A DNA stretch of 64,000 bases from Spiroplasma attinicola (GTDB lineage: Bacteria; Bacillota_I; Bacilli_A; Mycoplasmatales; VBWQ01): NCBI RefSeq assembly GCF_023509825.1, contig NZ_JAKQXY010000001.1, forward strand, positions 186,001 to 250,000, given 5' to 3'. How positions within the stretch are numbered: position 1 is the stretch's first letter; every line of letters starts with the position of its first letter. The notes beneath the pieces are model-generated. The model was given only the letters and a program-made list of their open reading frames with translations, made no database searches and had not been told where the DNA came from. A program made the position numbers and the translations under genes. Shown here piece after piece: positions 63,414 through 64,000 of this stretch.

Positions 63414-64000
63414 TTATCTTTCTTTATCATCCGAAAAATCAAACAAAGAAATATTTGAATCTAATGATTTTAACTTTGTATCAATATTTCTAAAGTTTTC
63501 TTCATTAAACACTTTCTTAATAAAATGATCATGTTCTTTAAACAATTCTTTTAAATTACTTTTATTTTTAAATTTAGGTGACATAGAAAAATGATTTAAA
63601 TAAAATATTTCAAAGTTTCAACCTTGAGGTAAAAATCAAATTGCAAAATTTTCTTTAGTTCTTTTATCTGTAACTAAATATTCTTTTAATTCTTCAAAAA
63701 GTTTATTTTCAAGATTAACAATTTTTTTATTTTCATTTTGAATACTAGGTTGATTATCATTATCTTTTCAAAGTATTATTTTATCGTACTTTGATTTTAT
63801 TCCAGTTCTTTTCAAAAACTTCACTGTTCTTTCAATATTTAAAATACAATTAATTTCTCTTTTAATAAAAATAATTTCTGTAAATTTAATAAACTTTGGT
63901 TGATATTGTTTAATATATTTATTTAACTGACAAAAATAATTCTGTTCATCCAAATGTGTTGTTTTTCCCTCACAACAAATTACCAATAAAGCTAATGACT
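63414..64000 (-). CDS. RloB-like protein (5' end outside the window)
   Basis: Partial, 195 codons visible, open at the window edge. Near the visible start SLALLVICCEGKTTHLDEQN has the LIvcEG..TE..Y pattern of RloB proteins. The C-terminal part (FAIWFLPQGWNFEIFYLNHF) fits the family order (..W.P..FE.WLL.H). RloB genes, often paired with the ATPase RloA, sit in restriction-modification and phage-defence islands. The ATPase would be expected just outside the window on the right; I cannot see it. Confidence 0.6.

Overview
The window reads as chromosomal DNA of a Spiroplasma-like mollicute. Base composition is strongly AT-biased, and nearly every gene stays open only if UGA is read as tryptophan (genetic code 4); with the standard code most genes fall into fragments. 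The gene content fits a wall-less parasite: lipoproteins with lipoboxes, a fused SecDF, L27 with a Prp-cleavable N-terminus, and no peptidoglycan genes. I cannot name the species from the sequence.

Layout. 1-3.2 kb (+): plsY, then a tandem duplication of a multi-spanning membrane protein gene, each copy preceded by remnants of a small secreted-protein gene. 3.3-20.2 kb (-): an acyltransferase followed by a dense housekeeping block: UPF0154, tkt, aspS, hisS, full-length rsh, apt, secDF, yebC, nadE, obg, and the rpmA-prp-rplU operon with an L21 leader and a clear promoter. Many genes here overlap or abut.

20.2-29.0 kb (-) is an accessory island resembling a defence island. In transcription order it holds: a Panacea-antitoxin/toxin pair (toxin tail frameshifted); a second, related pair; decayed genes including a frameshifted OST-HTH/LOTUS domain; a PHP-phosphoesterase/SMC-like ATPase overlapping a small ORF; an unrecognised 447-residue coiled protein; and a SIR2-like (AbiH/DUF4917-type) protein. 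The SIR2-like protein, the 447-residue protein and the PHP-ATPase with its small partner are the best candidate for an undescribed system.

29-33.7 kb: a metallo-beta-lactamase-fold hydrolase, an asparagine-rich mini-protein, tRNA-Gly, a sodium:amino-acid symporter with a 45-residue membrane partner, and seven tRNAs (Val, Thr, Tyr, Gln, Lys, Leu, Leu) behind one promoter. 33.8-37.8 kb (-): three paralogous secreted proteins, each with the same promoter and a hairpin presenting the Shine-Dalgarno, interleaved with an ABC-2 type exporter. 37.9-42.4 kb (-): pgi, an S1-domain protein, formyl-THF cyclo-ligase and sufU-sufS. 42.6-47.3 kb (+): two large lipoproteins, a HIT protein and a small membrane protein. 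47.4-60.8 kb (-): a membrane protein, yhaM, a phosphohexomutase, metK, an alpha/beta hydrolase lacking its nucleophile, ymdB, ylxM, ftsY and a 1606-residue FtsX-type permease. 61-63 kb (+): another lipoprotein. The window ends inside a RloB-like gene (-), a second possible defence locus.

Together the core genes cover central sugar metabolism, translation, secretion (SecDF, FtsY, YlxM), stringent response, Fe-S assembly and NAD/SAM/folate cofactors. The accessory parts are surface proteins, toxin-antitoxin pairs and defence-like ATPases. All products are inferred from reading translated motifs; no database search was run.
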